Shown here: positions 51,054-60,277 of the stretch, piece by piece
Position numbering within the stretch: position 1 is the first letter of the stretch
How the letters are laid out: every line of letters begins with the position of its first letter
Origin: Paludibaculum fermentans
Lineage (GTDB): Bacteria; Acidobacteriota; Terriglobia; Bryobacterales; Bryobacteraceae
Reading direction: 5' to 3'
DNA: 64,000 nucleotides
Assembly: GCF_015277775.1 (NCBI RefSeq)
Contig: NZ_CP063849.1
Location: 1,116,001 to 1,180,000 of the forward strand
Translations under genes and position numbers: made by a program
The notes under the pieces: model-generated
Told to the model about the DNA's origin: nothing
Databases searched by the model: none
The model's input: the letters and a program-made list of their open reading frames with translations, nothing else

Positions 51054-52109
51054 TCAGGGAGTGGGCGAACCCAGGGTGATCGCTTCCAGGCCGAAGCTGG
51101 CGTCCATCGACGGCAGCCCTTCGTACGGCAGCGACGTGCCGGACGGCAGGTGGTCGCGATCAAGAAATTCGAGGCGGACGCGGGCCACCAGGTCGGCCAG
51201 TTGGGGCGAGAGCGGGTAGGCGTTGAGCGACACGGTCCGCTTCAAGGACCCGCCCAGCGACTGCAGCGTCTTCTCCAGCCGCTGGAAGGCGAGGCGCGCG
51301 TCGGCTTCCTGGTAGCGGAACGCCAGTTGGGCTCCGCTGAAGATGAGGCGGGGCGATGAAACGGCGACAGCGCCTTCCTGGAAGCGGGCGCCTCCATCCG
51401 GGGGTTGCGCCAGCCGGGCTACCCCTTCGCAGGCGGCCACAGGCTGGCTGACTGAGCGCTGGGCCTGGTAGAACACGAGCTGTGCCCGGGGAAACAGCGT
51501 GGTGGCGGCTGTGCGCGCCGCCGTCACCTCTTCCAGGGTCGGTGCGGCGCAGGCCAGCATTTGTACCTCGCTGTTGCCGGCGCGGGACCTCAACTGTTCC
51601 ATCGACTGCTGCAGGGACGGCTGTTGGGCGGCGAGGAAAAGGACACCGCCGGGATTCACCGTCTTGCGGTCCTGCACCGTGGCGACCAGTTGGAGTTGGG
51701 CCGCTTCCAGCGGGAGACCGCCCACCTGGACCACCGTGACCACCGGCAGGGCGATCTTCTTTTCAGTGAACATCTCGCTGACCAGCGAGGGGATGCGGCG
51801 CAAATCGCCGGTACCGGCGACATAGGCGCGAATCCGTACAAACTGGGAGCCCTTGCTGTTCTGCATCAGCCACTTGAGCGCGTCGCGCGTCTGCTGCGAC
51901 AGCAGGCCCTTGGCAGACAGGGGGGCGATGAGGAAGGACAACTTCGCGGTATCCGCGGCGACGGCCGACGGGGGATCGGGCGCCACCGCCAGGGTCTGCG
52001 TGAAGTCCTCATCCTTCTTGTTCTTCTTCTTCCCTTGGGAGAAGGCCTGGGACTGCAGCAAGGCCCCCAGGCAAGCCAGTACCACAGCCGCTCGAAGCAT
52101 GCGAGTCAT
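51054..52109 (-). CDS. secreted protein with two RidA/YjgF-like domains
   Basis: Protein of 351 residues with a signal peptide (LRAAVVLACLGALLQSQAFSQG) and then a lysine-rich stretch (GKKKNKKDED). Residues about 45-165 look like a RidA domain: KLSFLIAPLSAKGLLSQQT, LKWLMQNSKGSQFVRIRAYVAG and ALPVVTVVQVGGLPLEAAQLQL. A second RidA-like domain runs from about 240 to 350: SPRLIFSGAQLAFRYQEADARL, SLGGSLKRTVSLNAYPL. RidA deaminases are usually small cytosolic proteins; a secreted tandem is unusual. The arginine needed for imine hydrolysis is not obvious, so it may bind ligands only. ATG 52100 is an alternative start. Confidence 0.72.
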   Translation of the reverse strand: MTRMLRAAVVLACLGALLQSQAFSQGKKKNKKDEDFTQTLAVAPDPPSAVAADTAKLSFLIAPLSAKGLLSQQTRDALKWLMQNSKGSQFVRIRAYVAGTGDLRRIPSLVSEMFTEKKIALPVVTVVQVGGLPLEAAQLQLVATVQDRKTVNPGGVLFLAAQQPSLQQSMEQLRSRAGNSEVQMLACAAPTLEEVTAARTAATTLFPRAQLVFYQAQRSVSQPVAACEGVARLAQPPDGGARFQEGAVAVSSPRLIFSGAQLAFRYQEADARLAFQRLEKTLQSLGGSLKRTVSLNAYPLSPQLADLVARVRLEFLDRDHLPSGTSLPYEGLPSMDASFGLEAITLGSPTP

Positions 52110-52234
52110 GGCAGTGAACTTGTATCGTATCAGACCGGGACGCGTGCCCGGCCCCATTTCGGGCGGGGCTTGACTTCAAATCGGATATCTCTATCCTCAA
52201 AGACGGATTGATCCGCGGTAGAAAGGAAACCGCT

Positions 52235-52639
52235 GTGAATAAGTTTCTCTTGATCGTGGTGATTCTGGCCGGGTTTGTCATCCTGTTCGGGGTCGGCCAG
52301 GCTTGGAAGCTGAAGCCCGAAACTGCCGAGAACCATATGTTGCACAAGGGCGAAGTGGCGGTGCTGACCAACACCACCGGGCAGGCGATCTGGCTGGCGC
52401 AGTCGCGGGAAGATACGCGCATCCTGCAGAGTGCGATGGGCAAACAGGATCGGACGGCGCTGGAAAAGGCCGAAGCCGAGCAGACCGCCCTGCCGATGAC
52501 GACGGGCACCCAGGTGCGCGTAAAGGTGGACGACGGCAGCCGCTACCAGGTGGAGATCCTCGACGGGCCGGAGGCGGGCCGCCTGGGTTGGGTGGAATTT
52601 GAGTATCTGCGGCCCATCCGGCCGTCCGAAACTCACTAG
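52235..52639 (+). CDS. small membrane-anchored SH3-like protein
   Basis: Protein of 134 residues starting at GTG 52235, seven bases after AAGGAAA. One N-terminal membrane segment (NKFLLIVVILAGFVILFGVG) is followed by a periplasmic domain that includes EVAVLTNTTGQAIWLAQ and TGTQVRVKVDDGSRYQVEILDGPEAGRLGWVEFEYL, resembling a bacterial SH3-like barrel. No catalytic residue is seen. A longer frame (ATG 52208) is possible but its start lies before the ribosome site. Function unknown. Confidence 0.68.
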   Translation: MNKFLLIVVILAGFVILFGVGQAWKLKPETAENHMLHKGEVAVLTNTTGQAIWLAQSREDTRILQSAMGKQDRTALEKAEAEQTALPMTTGTQVRVKVDDGSRYQVEILDGPEAGRLGWVEFEYLRPIRPSETH

Positions 52640-52734
52640 CAGGATGGCGGTTGCACGTTCCTGCCGGTGCGGGCGCCGATTCCTGCAGCAAGGCACTTCG
52701 CGCAAGCGGTGAGCTGTCTTCGCTGAAGAATCGC

Positions 52735-52740
52735 TATCAT
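52735..52740 (+). promoter_or_regulatory. TANNNT box before the MoxR gene
   Basis: TATCAT ends nine bases before ATG 52750, with no Shine-Dalgarno sequence in the gap. Confidence 0.35.
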
Positions 52741-52749
52741 AGAAACAAC

Positions 52750-53709
<960 letters not shown>

Positions 53710-53714
53710 GTTTT

Positions 53715-54788
53715 ATGAAAACAGCCATTCTCGGTCTCCCCATGACGGGCAAGACCAGCTTGTTCACTATCCTCACGGGCGTACACGAAGCCACCCGCGT
53801 GGGCACCATGGAAGCGCGCGTCGGCATGACCAAGGTGCCAGACCAGCGCATCGACGCCCTGGCCAAGATCTTCCTGCCGCCGAAGATCACTTACGCCACC
53901 ATCGAATTCCTCGACTTCCCGGCTATCTCCAAGGAAGCCCTGCGCGACCCCAGCTACCTCGCCAGCCTGCGCGTGGTGGACGCCATCGCCCACGTGGTCC
54001 GCGTGTTTGAAGACGACACCGTGCCGCACGAGAAGGGCAACGTCGATCCGCGCCGCGACATCGAAGACCTCGACATGGAACTGATCCTCAGCGACCTGGT
54101 CGTCGTCGAAAAGCGCCTGGAACGATTGGAAAAGGAACGCAAGAAGATCCGCGACCAGTCACTGGACCGCGAATTCGAGCTGCTGGAGATCGCCAAGGGC
54201 AAGCTGGAAGCGGGCGAACCGCTGCGGGCCTGGGAACTCGAACCGGCCGACGAGAAGCTGCTGCGCGGCTTCCAGTTCCTGTCGCAGAAGCCGATCCTGC
54301 TGGTGATGAACCTCGGCGAAGCCGATGCCGCCACCCTGCCCGAGAAGGAAGCCAGCCTGCGCGAGCAACTTCTCTCCGGCAAGGCCAACGCCGAGCTTTG
54401 CGCGGTCTGCGGCAAGATCGAGGCCGAACTGTCAGAGCTTTCGCCCGAAGAGGCTGCCGAGTATATGACCAGCTACGGCCTGCCCGGCAGCAGCCTGGGC
54501 CGCCTGATCAACGTCATGTACCGCCTGCTGGGCCTGATGAGCTTCCTCACGGCCGGCGAGACGGAAGTGCGCGCCTGGACGATTCCGATCAACTCCACCG
54601 CCGTGAAAGCGGCCGGCGCCATCCACTCCGACTTCGAAAAGAAGTTCATCCGCGCCGAAGTCGTGAACTGGCAGACGCTGGTCGACCAGAACGGCTATGG
54701 CGGGCTGCGCGAGAAGGGCCAGCTCCGGCTGGAAGGCAAGGAGTACATCGTCAAGGATGGCGATGTGCTGGTGATCCGCCACAGCTAG
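53715..54788 (+). CDS. YchF/OBG-like P-loop NTPase with TGS-like C-terminus
   Basis: Protein of 357 residues related to YchF. The P-loop reads GLPMTGKTSLF, departing from the usual GLPNVGKST, and the NKxD motif is replaced by MNLGEAD, as in YchF proteins that prefer ATP. The G2-like threonine region (ITYATIEFLDFPA) precedes the DxxG-like strand. A coiled-coil insert (ELILSDLVVVEKRLERLEKERKK) is typical. The C-terminus has the TGS-like domain of YchF (TVKAAGAIHSDFEKKFIRAEV, KDGDVLVIRHS). YchF is a ribosome-linked ATPase; the altered P-loop makes this a divergent member. Confidence 0.86.
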   Translation: MKTAILGLPMTGKTSLFTILTGVHEATRVGTMEARVGMTKVPDQRIDALAKIFLPPKITYATIEFLDFPAISKEALRDPSYLASLRVVDAIAHVVRVFEDDTVPHEKGNVDPRRDIEDLDMELILSDLVVVEKRLERLEKERKKIRDQSLDREFELLEIAKGKLEAGEPLRAWELEPADEKLLRGFQFLSQKPILLVMNLGEADAATLPEKEASLREQLLSGKANAELCAVCGKIEAELSELSPEEAAEYMTSYGLPGSSLGRLINVMYRLLGLMSFLTAGETEVRAWTIPINSTAVKAAGAIHSDFEKKFIRAEVVNWQTLVDQNGYGGLREKGQLRLEGKEYIVKDGDVLVIRHS

Positions 54789-54798
54789 GCAAACTCGT

Positions 54799-54827
54799 GG
54801 TCCGCCCGCCTTCGGGTAGGGCGGACC
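54799..54827 (+). terminator. hairpin after the YchF-like gene
   Basis: GGTCCGCCC (54799-54807) pairs perfectly with GGGCGGACC (54819-54827). There is no T-run, so a weak terminator or a processing hairpin is possible. Confidence 0.35.
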
Positions 54828-54875
54828 GCCCGATCCCGCTCTGCCACCCTCGTCAGCCTGTTACGGAGGATCCGC

Positions 54876-55964
54876 ATGAAGCAGCTCCGCACCGTCCTGT
54901 TGTTGCTGACGGCCCTGTTCAGCGCCGCCTGCCAGGCCCAGCCACGTGTCGAAACCGGCACGTTGAACGGCGCCAGCTACCGCATCGACGTCCCGGCGCG
55001 CTGGACCGGCGTCCTGCTCGTCTACTGCCACGGCTACGACGGCAACCCCGTCAAATTCGCGCAGAACGAGAAGCCGCAGTTCTCGGGCTTTCTCGACAGC
55101 GGAGTGGCCGTCATCCAATCCGGCTACGCCGCTGGAGGCTGGGCGGTCGAGCAGGCCATCCAGGACACGGAAGCCCTGCGCCGCTATTTCACCGGCAAGT
55201 ACGGCAAACCCGTCGAGACCTTCGTGATGGGCCATTCCATGGGCGGCTTCCTCACCATGACCCTGCTGGAGAAGTACCCCAGCGCCTACGATGGCGGCCT
55301 CGCGCTGTGCGGCCCTCTGGGCTCCGCCGAACAGTTCGTGCAACACCGCGTCTTCGACATGCGCGTCGTCTTCGACTTCTACTTCCCGGGCGCCTTGCCC
55401 AACCCGGCCAAGGTGCTGGCGTCCTATCGCATGACGTCCGAGAAGACCGCCGAGATCGAAGCCTTACTGAAGTCAAAGCCGCAGCAAGCCGCCGCGGTCC
55501 GCCAATGGGCCGGCATTCCTACTGACCACGACCTCGCCGATACGCTCGTCTTCTGGACCTACGTCCTGCTCGACCTGCAGCAGCGCGGCGGCGGCAACCC
55601 GTTCGACAACCACGACACCATCTACAGCGGCTCGCCCGACGACAACAAGCTGAACGACGGCGTGACGCGCTATACCGCCGATCCCCGCGCCGCCGAGTAC
55701 GTCCGCACGTATTACACGCCCACCGGCCGCCTCACGCGCCCCATGCTCGCCATCCACACCACCTACGACCCGCTAGTGCCGCCCGCGGTGCCCAACGCCT
55801 ACGCCGATCTCGTCCGCTATGCCGGGGCAGGGCAGTGGTTCGCGCAGCAGTACGTCCGGCGCGGCGGCCACTGCTCCATCACGCCGCAGGAGACGGAACG
55901 AGGCTTCCGCGCGCTGCAGATGTGGAAGTCGTCCGGCAAACGCCCCGTTCAGCCCACCAACTGA
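54876..55964 (+). CDS. secreted alpha/beta hydrolase
   Basis: Protein of 362 residues with a signal peptide (QLRTVLLLLTALFSAACQAQ). The hydrolase core shows WTGVLLVYCHGYDGNPV, the elbow GHSMGGFLTM, the acid loop TTYDPLVPP and the histidine loop RRGGHCSI, a complete catalytic triad. It begins after GGAGGATCC. Substrates cannot be read from the motifs. Its end overlaps the convergent GH36 gene by 16 bases. Confidence 0.86.
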   Translation: MKQLRTVLLLLTALFSAACQAQPRVETGTLNGASYRIDVPARWTGVLLVYCHGYDGNPVKFAQNEKPQFSGFLDSGVAVIQSGYAAGGWAVEQAIQDTEALRRYFTGKYGKPVETFVMGHSMGGFLTMTLLEKYPSAYDGGLALCGPLGSAEQFVQHRVFDMRVVFDFYFPGALPNPAKVLASYRMTSEKTAEIEALLKSKPQQAAAVRQWAGIPTDHDLADTLVFWTYVLLDLQQRGGGNPFDNHDTIYSGSPDDNKLNDGVTRYTADPRAAEYVRTYYTPTGRLTRPMLAIHTTYDPLVPPAVPNAYADLVRYAGAGQWFAQQYVRRGGHCSITPQETERGFRALQMWKSSGKRPVQPTN

Positions 55965-57709
55965 AACACCCGCCCCGAGTGCGGCGGCATGTCCGGCACC
56001 TCGCAGTCGCCCTTGTGCCTGCCCATGTCCTCGCCGGTAAGGAAGTCCTTCACCTGCACAAGGCCCGGCAGCAGGAACGACTGCGTCACCGTCTTGTCGG
56101 ACCAGTTCAGCACGAACACCAGTTCGTGGCCCGGCCGCTTCATCCGGCCGATTTTAAACTCGGGATCAAACGCCGCCGCCTGCCCCGTGGGCCGCAGCTT
56201 CAACAGCAGCGCCTGGCGCTCCGGCGTCATCTTCGTCAGATCATCGCCCGATAGCAGCATGCCGCCCGTGGCGTAGGTCGCCGCGGCATGGAACATGAAT
56301 TCGTCCTCCGGCAGCCCACCCAGCAGCACCAGCGCGTCGGGATCGTTCCACCACAGCCGGCCGTTCTGCCAGGCGCGGTTCAGATTCTCGCTGGCGACCA
56401 TGCTCACCGTGCTCCACTTGCGCGAGATGTCGCCCGACGATCGCGACCCGTGAATTAACCCCAGCGACGGCCACATGGGATGGTTGCAGCCCAGCAGGAA
56501 GCTGCGCCCCGCGCCTTCGATGATCGCTTCCATGCCGCGCCGGTAGGCCTCGACGCGCGTCGCCTTGCCATCCGACAGCCGGCCGCCGTGCATCGCGCCC
56601 CAGAAGTTCGCGTCCATCTTGAAATAGGTGACGCCCCACTCCTGGTTCATCGTCCGGAACACCGATTTGAGATGCTGCTGCACCGCCGGCTGTGTCGCAT
56701 CCAGCGCGTACCACGGCCCTCTCCGCCACCCGCCGAACGTCACCTTGTTCGACGCCAGCGGCGCGCCCTGTTCATCCTTCATGAACCAGCCCGGATGCTC
56801 AGTGAACAGCTTGGACTTCTCTTCCGCGATGAACGGAGCCACCCAGATCGCCGGCTCAAACCCGCGCGTCTTGATCTCCTTCAACACCGCCCGGATATCG
56901 CCGCCGAACGCCGTCCCCGTCTCCAGCCAGTCGCCCATCGCTGGCTGATACCCGTCGTCGATCTGCACGTACTTCAAATTCGGAGCGTTTTTGGCGATCC
57001 ACTCCAGGTTGTCGCGCACCTGCTGCGCCGTCACCTTCGGTCCGAAGCAATACCACGAGCACCAGCCCTCCGGCGGAGTGGCCCACTTCAGCGGCGGATG
57101 ATTCTTCGCGATCAGCCCGCCCAACTGCTCGAACAGCGCCGCGCGGTTAGTCCCTTCCAGCCGGACAAACTCCTCCAGCGGCCACGTCTGCCCCGGGGCC
57201 AGCTCCAGCCCCTCGCAATCCAGCGTGACCTGCAGCGTCGACGCCCGGAAATGGAACCGCCCCACGTACCGCCGCGACGACGTGAACGCCATCAGCTCAT
57301 GCCGGTTGGCCGCCGGCGACAGGCACGCTACGCTATACACGGTGGTCGCGTCCGCCGGCTCCGGGATCCGGTAATGCTTCCTGTCGAGATATCCGCCGAT
57401 GGCCGTAGGCGCACCCAGCGTGCCGCCAGTCTGGCTCAGCATCGTGAAGCCTTCGCCGTACAGCTTGGTCTCCGGTCCATACCCGTGCGGACCCTCGAAC
57501 AGCACGATCTCGCGCAGCCGCACCGGTTGTGCTCCGCTATTCGTGACGCTCGCGCGGCACACCGGCCCGGTCCAGCGCCGTGTCACTTTGCAGGCCGCCG
57601 CCTCGGCTCCGTCCAGCCCGATGGCCCGCGCCGGAGTCTTGTCCAACGCAGTGCCCACGACGGCCGGAGCCGCCAGCATCGAAAAGTTGAATTCGCGTCG
57701 AGTCAGCAT
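55949..57709 (-). CDS. GH36-type alpha-galactosidase-like protein, exported
   Basis: Protein of 586 residues with a Tat-like leader (LTRREFNFSMLAAPAVVGTA). A beta-rich N-terminal domain (about 35-200) precedes the barrel, which contains PEGWCSWYCFGPKVTAQQV, the nucleophile Asp366 in YFKMDANFWG and a candidate acid/base Asp427 in GSRSSGDISR. A small C-terminal beta domain follows (LVFVLNWSDKTVTQSF). It probably cleaves alpha-galactosides or related alpha-glycans outside the cytoplasm. The start ATG 57709 is two bases after the GH20 stop, so the two are translated together. Confidence 0.88.
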   Translation of the reverse strand: MLTRREFNFSMLAAPAVVGTALDKTPARAIGLDGAEAAACKVTRRWTGPVCRASVTNSGAQPVRLREIVLFEGPHGYGPETKLYGEGFTMLSQTGGTLGAPTAIGGYLDRKHYRIPEPADATTVYSVACLSPAANRHELMAFTSSRRYVGRFHFRASTLQVTLDCEGLELAPGQTWPLEEFVRLEGTNRAALFEQLGGLIAKNHPPLKWATPPEGWCSWYCFGPKVTAQQVRDNLEWIAKNAPNLKYVQIDDGYQPAMGDWLETGTAFGGDIRAVLKEIKTRGFEPAIWVAPFIAEEKSKLFTEHPGWFMKDEQGAPLASNKVTFGGWRRGPWYALDATQPAVQQHLKSVFRTMNQEWGVTYFKMDANFWGAMHGGRLSDGKATRVEAYRRGMEAIIEGAGRSFLLGCNHPMWPSLGLIHGSRSSGDISRKWSTVSMVASENLNRAWQNGRLWWNDPDALVLLGGLPEDEFMFHAAATYATGGMLLSGDDLTKMTPERQALLLKLRPTGQAAAFDPEFKIGRMKRPGHELVFVLNWSDKTVTQSFLLPGLVQVKDFLTGEDMGRHKGDCEVPDMPPHSGRVFQLVG

Positions 57710-57711
57710 GG

Positions 57712-58764
57712 CTAATTCATCGTCCTCAATTCGGCGAAAAGGGCGCGGAAGCACTCCACCGCCTCCGGCACGCCCTGCTTCGGCGGCTCTCCTTCTCCAA
57801 AGTACGCGCGGACAAACGGTCCGAAGCCCACCCACGTCGTCTGCAGCATGCCCAGCATCCGGTCGCCCACCGGTTTGGTGGAATGCGCGCGGGCGTCGCG
57901 GATCTGCGCCAGTTGGCCCAGCGCCACCGGCGTCTTCTTCCACGGCGAACTCACTACGCGAAAGCCCGACAGCGCGAAGTAGGTGCCCGTCGCGTGCGGA
58001 GCCTCATAGTGCCAGTCGTTGATCACCACGTCCTTCGGGATCAGCGCCAGCGCCGCAGCCGTGTCGTTCACGCTCGCCTCCCACTTGCCAATGCCCGTCA
58101 CCTTGCCGTCGATCAGCCGGTCGCCCCAGATCCACAGCTCCTTCTTCTGCTTCGCCAGGTGCGCGTGGATCGCCTTCACCTCATTCGCGAAGAGCTCGGC
58201 CTTGTTGCGGCCCCGGCATCGCTTGCACTCCTTCTCGCCCAGCAGGAACACTTCGTCCATGCCGGCGTGAAACGCATCGGCGCCGGTCACGGCCATCAGC
58301 TCGTCGATCAGGTCGAACAGCACGCCGTGTACCTTGGGATGCCGCGGGCAGTAGCTGCGGCAGTAAATGTCCTTGTTCTCGGGATACATCTTCGGCGTCT
58401 CATCGAACTCCGGATGAGCCCGCAGCAGGCCGAACGTCGTCTTCGCCCACGACTGGTGGCCCAGCAGGTTGATCAGCGGAATCAGCCGCACATTCGCCTT
58501 GCGGCACGACGCGGCCAGTTGGCGCACCTGATCCGCCGACAGCGCGTTGGCGTCCACCACCTCCGGATGGCTGGCGTACTGATAGCGGTAGTTGAACTCC
58601 AGGATCAGGACGTTCACGCCCTCCTTCGGCAGCGCCTCTTCGATGAAGCGGATCGCCAAGGGCATCTCTTCCGGCGAGGGGGCGCCCAGGTGGATGCCGC
58701 GCACCGGCAGCGGAGCCGCCTGCGCGCACAGCACCAGAATCAGCGGGAGAAACAATCGAAGCAT
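57712..58764 (-). CDS. secreted GH20-like glycoside hydrolase
   Basis: Protein of 350 residues with a signal peptide (LRLFLPLILVLCAQAAP). It is a TIM barrel with RGIHLGAPSPEEMPLAIRF at the start, IPLINLLGHQSW in the middle and the Asp170-Glu171 pair in FHAGMDEVF that GH20 enzymes use for substrate-assisted hydrolysis of N-acetylhexosamines. A cysteine pair CKRCRGRNK may be structural. The length is short for the family, because the usual N-terminal GH20b domain is absent. Located immediately upstream of the GH36 gene (two-base gap), so both probably act on one galactose- or hexosamine-containing glycan. A TAAAAT box lies nine bases before the ATG. Confidence 0.86.
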   Translation of the reverse strand: MLRLFLPLILVLCAQAAPLPVRGIHLGAPSPEEMPLAIRFIEEALPKEGVNVLILEFNYRYQYASHPEVVDANALSADQVRQLAASCRKANVRLIPLINLLGHQSWAKTTFGLLRAHPEFDETPKMYPENKDIYCRSYCPRHPKVHGVLFDLIDELMAVTGADAFHAGMDEVFLLGEKECKRCRGRNKAELFANEVKAIHAHLAKQKKELWIWGDRLIDGKVTGIGKWEASVNDTAAALALIPKDVVINDWHYEAPHATGTYFALSGFRVVSSPWKKTPVALGQLAQIRDARAHSTKPVGDRMLGMLQTTWVGFGPFVRAYFGEGEPPKQGVPEAVECFRALFAELRTMN

Positions 58765-58773
58765 GGCGCGCCC

Positions 58774-58779
58774 ATTTTA
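58774..58779 (-). promoter_or_regulatory. TANNNT box before the GH20-GH36 operon
   Basis: TAAAAT on the minus strand ends nine bases before ATG 58764. The gap is GC-rich and has no Shine-Dalgarno sequence. Confidence 0.4.
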
Positions 58780-58792
58780 CTGCGCCAGGCGG

Positions 58793-60277
58793 TTACTCCG
58801 CCGGACGATAGGTGGGGAGCTGCGTGTAGACAACTCCAGCCAGTCCGGCAGCCAGGCACAGCCACGCGAACCAGTCGCCATATTCCGTGTAAAGCGTCTT
58901 TGTCCGGTTCCAGCCAAAGCGCAGCCGGCCGCTGGTGAGCTTGAACTCGGGCAGCCGGTCCCAGATGCGTCCCGCCGGGTCGATTGACGCCGTAATACCG
59001 TCGTTGGCCGGCCGCAGCACCCAGCGCTGGTTCTCCACCGCCCGCATCCGCACCAGTTGCAGATGCTGCTGCCGCGCGATGCCGCGTCCGAAGTAGCCGT
59101 CGTTCGTCAGGTTGATCAACACTTCCGCGCCGCTCCTGGCGAACTCGCGGATGTAGCTGGGGAAGGCTGATTCGTAGCAGATGAACGCGCCCAGCGTATG
59201 GCCTTCCGTGATAAACACCTTCGGACCCGGCCCGGGCGCGTAGTTGCCCGCCTCGCTCGAGATCTTCTGGATCCAGCCAAAGCCCGCCGGAATGTACTCG
59301 CCGAACGGCACCAGGTTCACCTTGTCATAGCGCCCCAGCAACTGCCCTTCCGGACCCAGCAGAATGGCCGAGTTCAGGGGCTCTTTCTGGGCCGAGTAGG
59401 CCACGCCCGTGAACAGCAGCGGAGCCCCGGCCAGCCGCGCCGCGCCGGTCACCTGCTCGCGGAACGCCGCATCGTCGTAGTAGTAAAACGGAGCCGGAGC
59501 CTCGGGCCACAGCACCAGGTTCGGCTTGGGCTTGGACACGTCCAGCGACTCCTGCAGCGTCAGCAGGGACAGCCGCTTCACCACCCGTTCCTTCTCCTCG
59601 GCGGTCCACTTCACGTCCGCGCCAATGTTGGTCTGGATCGCCGCGGCCTGCGCGTCGGGCGCCTTGGTGGGGCCGGCGATCGGCAGGATGTACAGCAGCA
59701 CCAAAGGCAGCAGCCACGCCAGTTGGCGGCGGTCGCGCCGCAGCGCCACCATCGTCAACCCGGCGGCCAGCAGGGCGAAGATGAATGATAAACCGTATAC
59801 TCCGAACACCGGCGCCGCCCGCAACGGAGCGGCCATCTCGATGCCCGCATTCCCCAGCGTCAGCCAAGCGAACCCGAGAGTGCCGTGTGTGCGCTCAATG
59901 CCGGTCCACAGCGCCGCGACGGCTGGAATGGCCCACGAGCGATTCAGGACGAACCCGGCCAGCCAGGCAAAGACCGCCATGTGGAGTCCCTTGGCGGCGG
60001 CAAACAGCACCACGGCGAGCCAACTGAGCGGTCCGGTCAGTCCGCCATAGGCCGCCAGCACATCGCGGATCCAATGGCACACGATCACCCAGTAGAGGAA
60101 CCCGCACAGCCAGCCCCACAGGAAACGATGCTTGCCGTCCGGCTCCTGCGCGAGCGCATACAGCAGCGGCGTCAGCGCGACCGGAGCGAGCAGGGGGATC
60201 TGAAACGGCGGGAAGAGAACGATGAGAAAAACGGCCGTCAAAATGGAACCGGCCAGGGACAACTGCCAGCGGTACAT
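58793..60277 (-). CDS. lnt: apolipoprotein N-acyltransferase
   Basis: Protein of 494 residues. About eight membrane segments in the first 200 residues precede the nitrilase-fold periplasmic domain. The catalytic triad is present: Glu259 (LVLWPEAPAPF), Lys319 (RYDKVNLVPFGEY) and Cys367 (GAFICYESAFP), corresponding to Glu267/Lys335/Cys387 of E. coli Lnt. One more membrane segment closes the protein. It adds the third acyl chain to lipoproteins at the outer face of the inner membrane. The start overlaps the LipA stop by one base, so translation is coupled. Confidence 0.95.
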   Translation of the reverse strand: MYRWQLSLAGSILTAVFLIVLFPPFQIPLLAPVALTPLLYALAQEPDGKHRFLWGWLCGFLYWVIVCHWIRDVLAAYGGLTGPLSWLAVVLFAAAKGLHMAVFAWLAGFVLNRSWAIPAVAALWTGIERTHGTLGFAWLTLGNAGIEMAAPLRAAPVFGVYGLSFIFALLAAGLTMVALRRDRRQLAWLLPLVLLYILPIAGPTKAPDAQAAAIQTNIGADVKWTAEEKERVVKRLSLLTLQESLDVSKPKPNLVLWPEAPAPFYYYDDAAFREQVTGAARLAGAPLLFTGVAYSAQKEPLNSAILLGPEGQLLGRYDKVNLVPFGEYIPAGFGWIQKISSEAGNYAPGPGPKVFITEGHTLGAFICYESAFPSYIREFARSGAEVLINLTNDGYFGRGIARQQHLQLVRMRAVENQRWVLRPANDGITASIDPAGRIWDRLPEFKLTSGRLRFGWNRTKTLYTEYGDWFAWLCLAAGLAGVVYTQLPTYRPAE

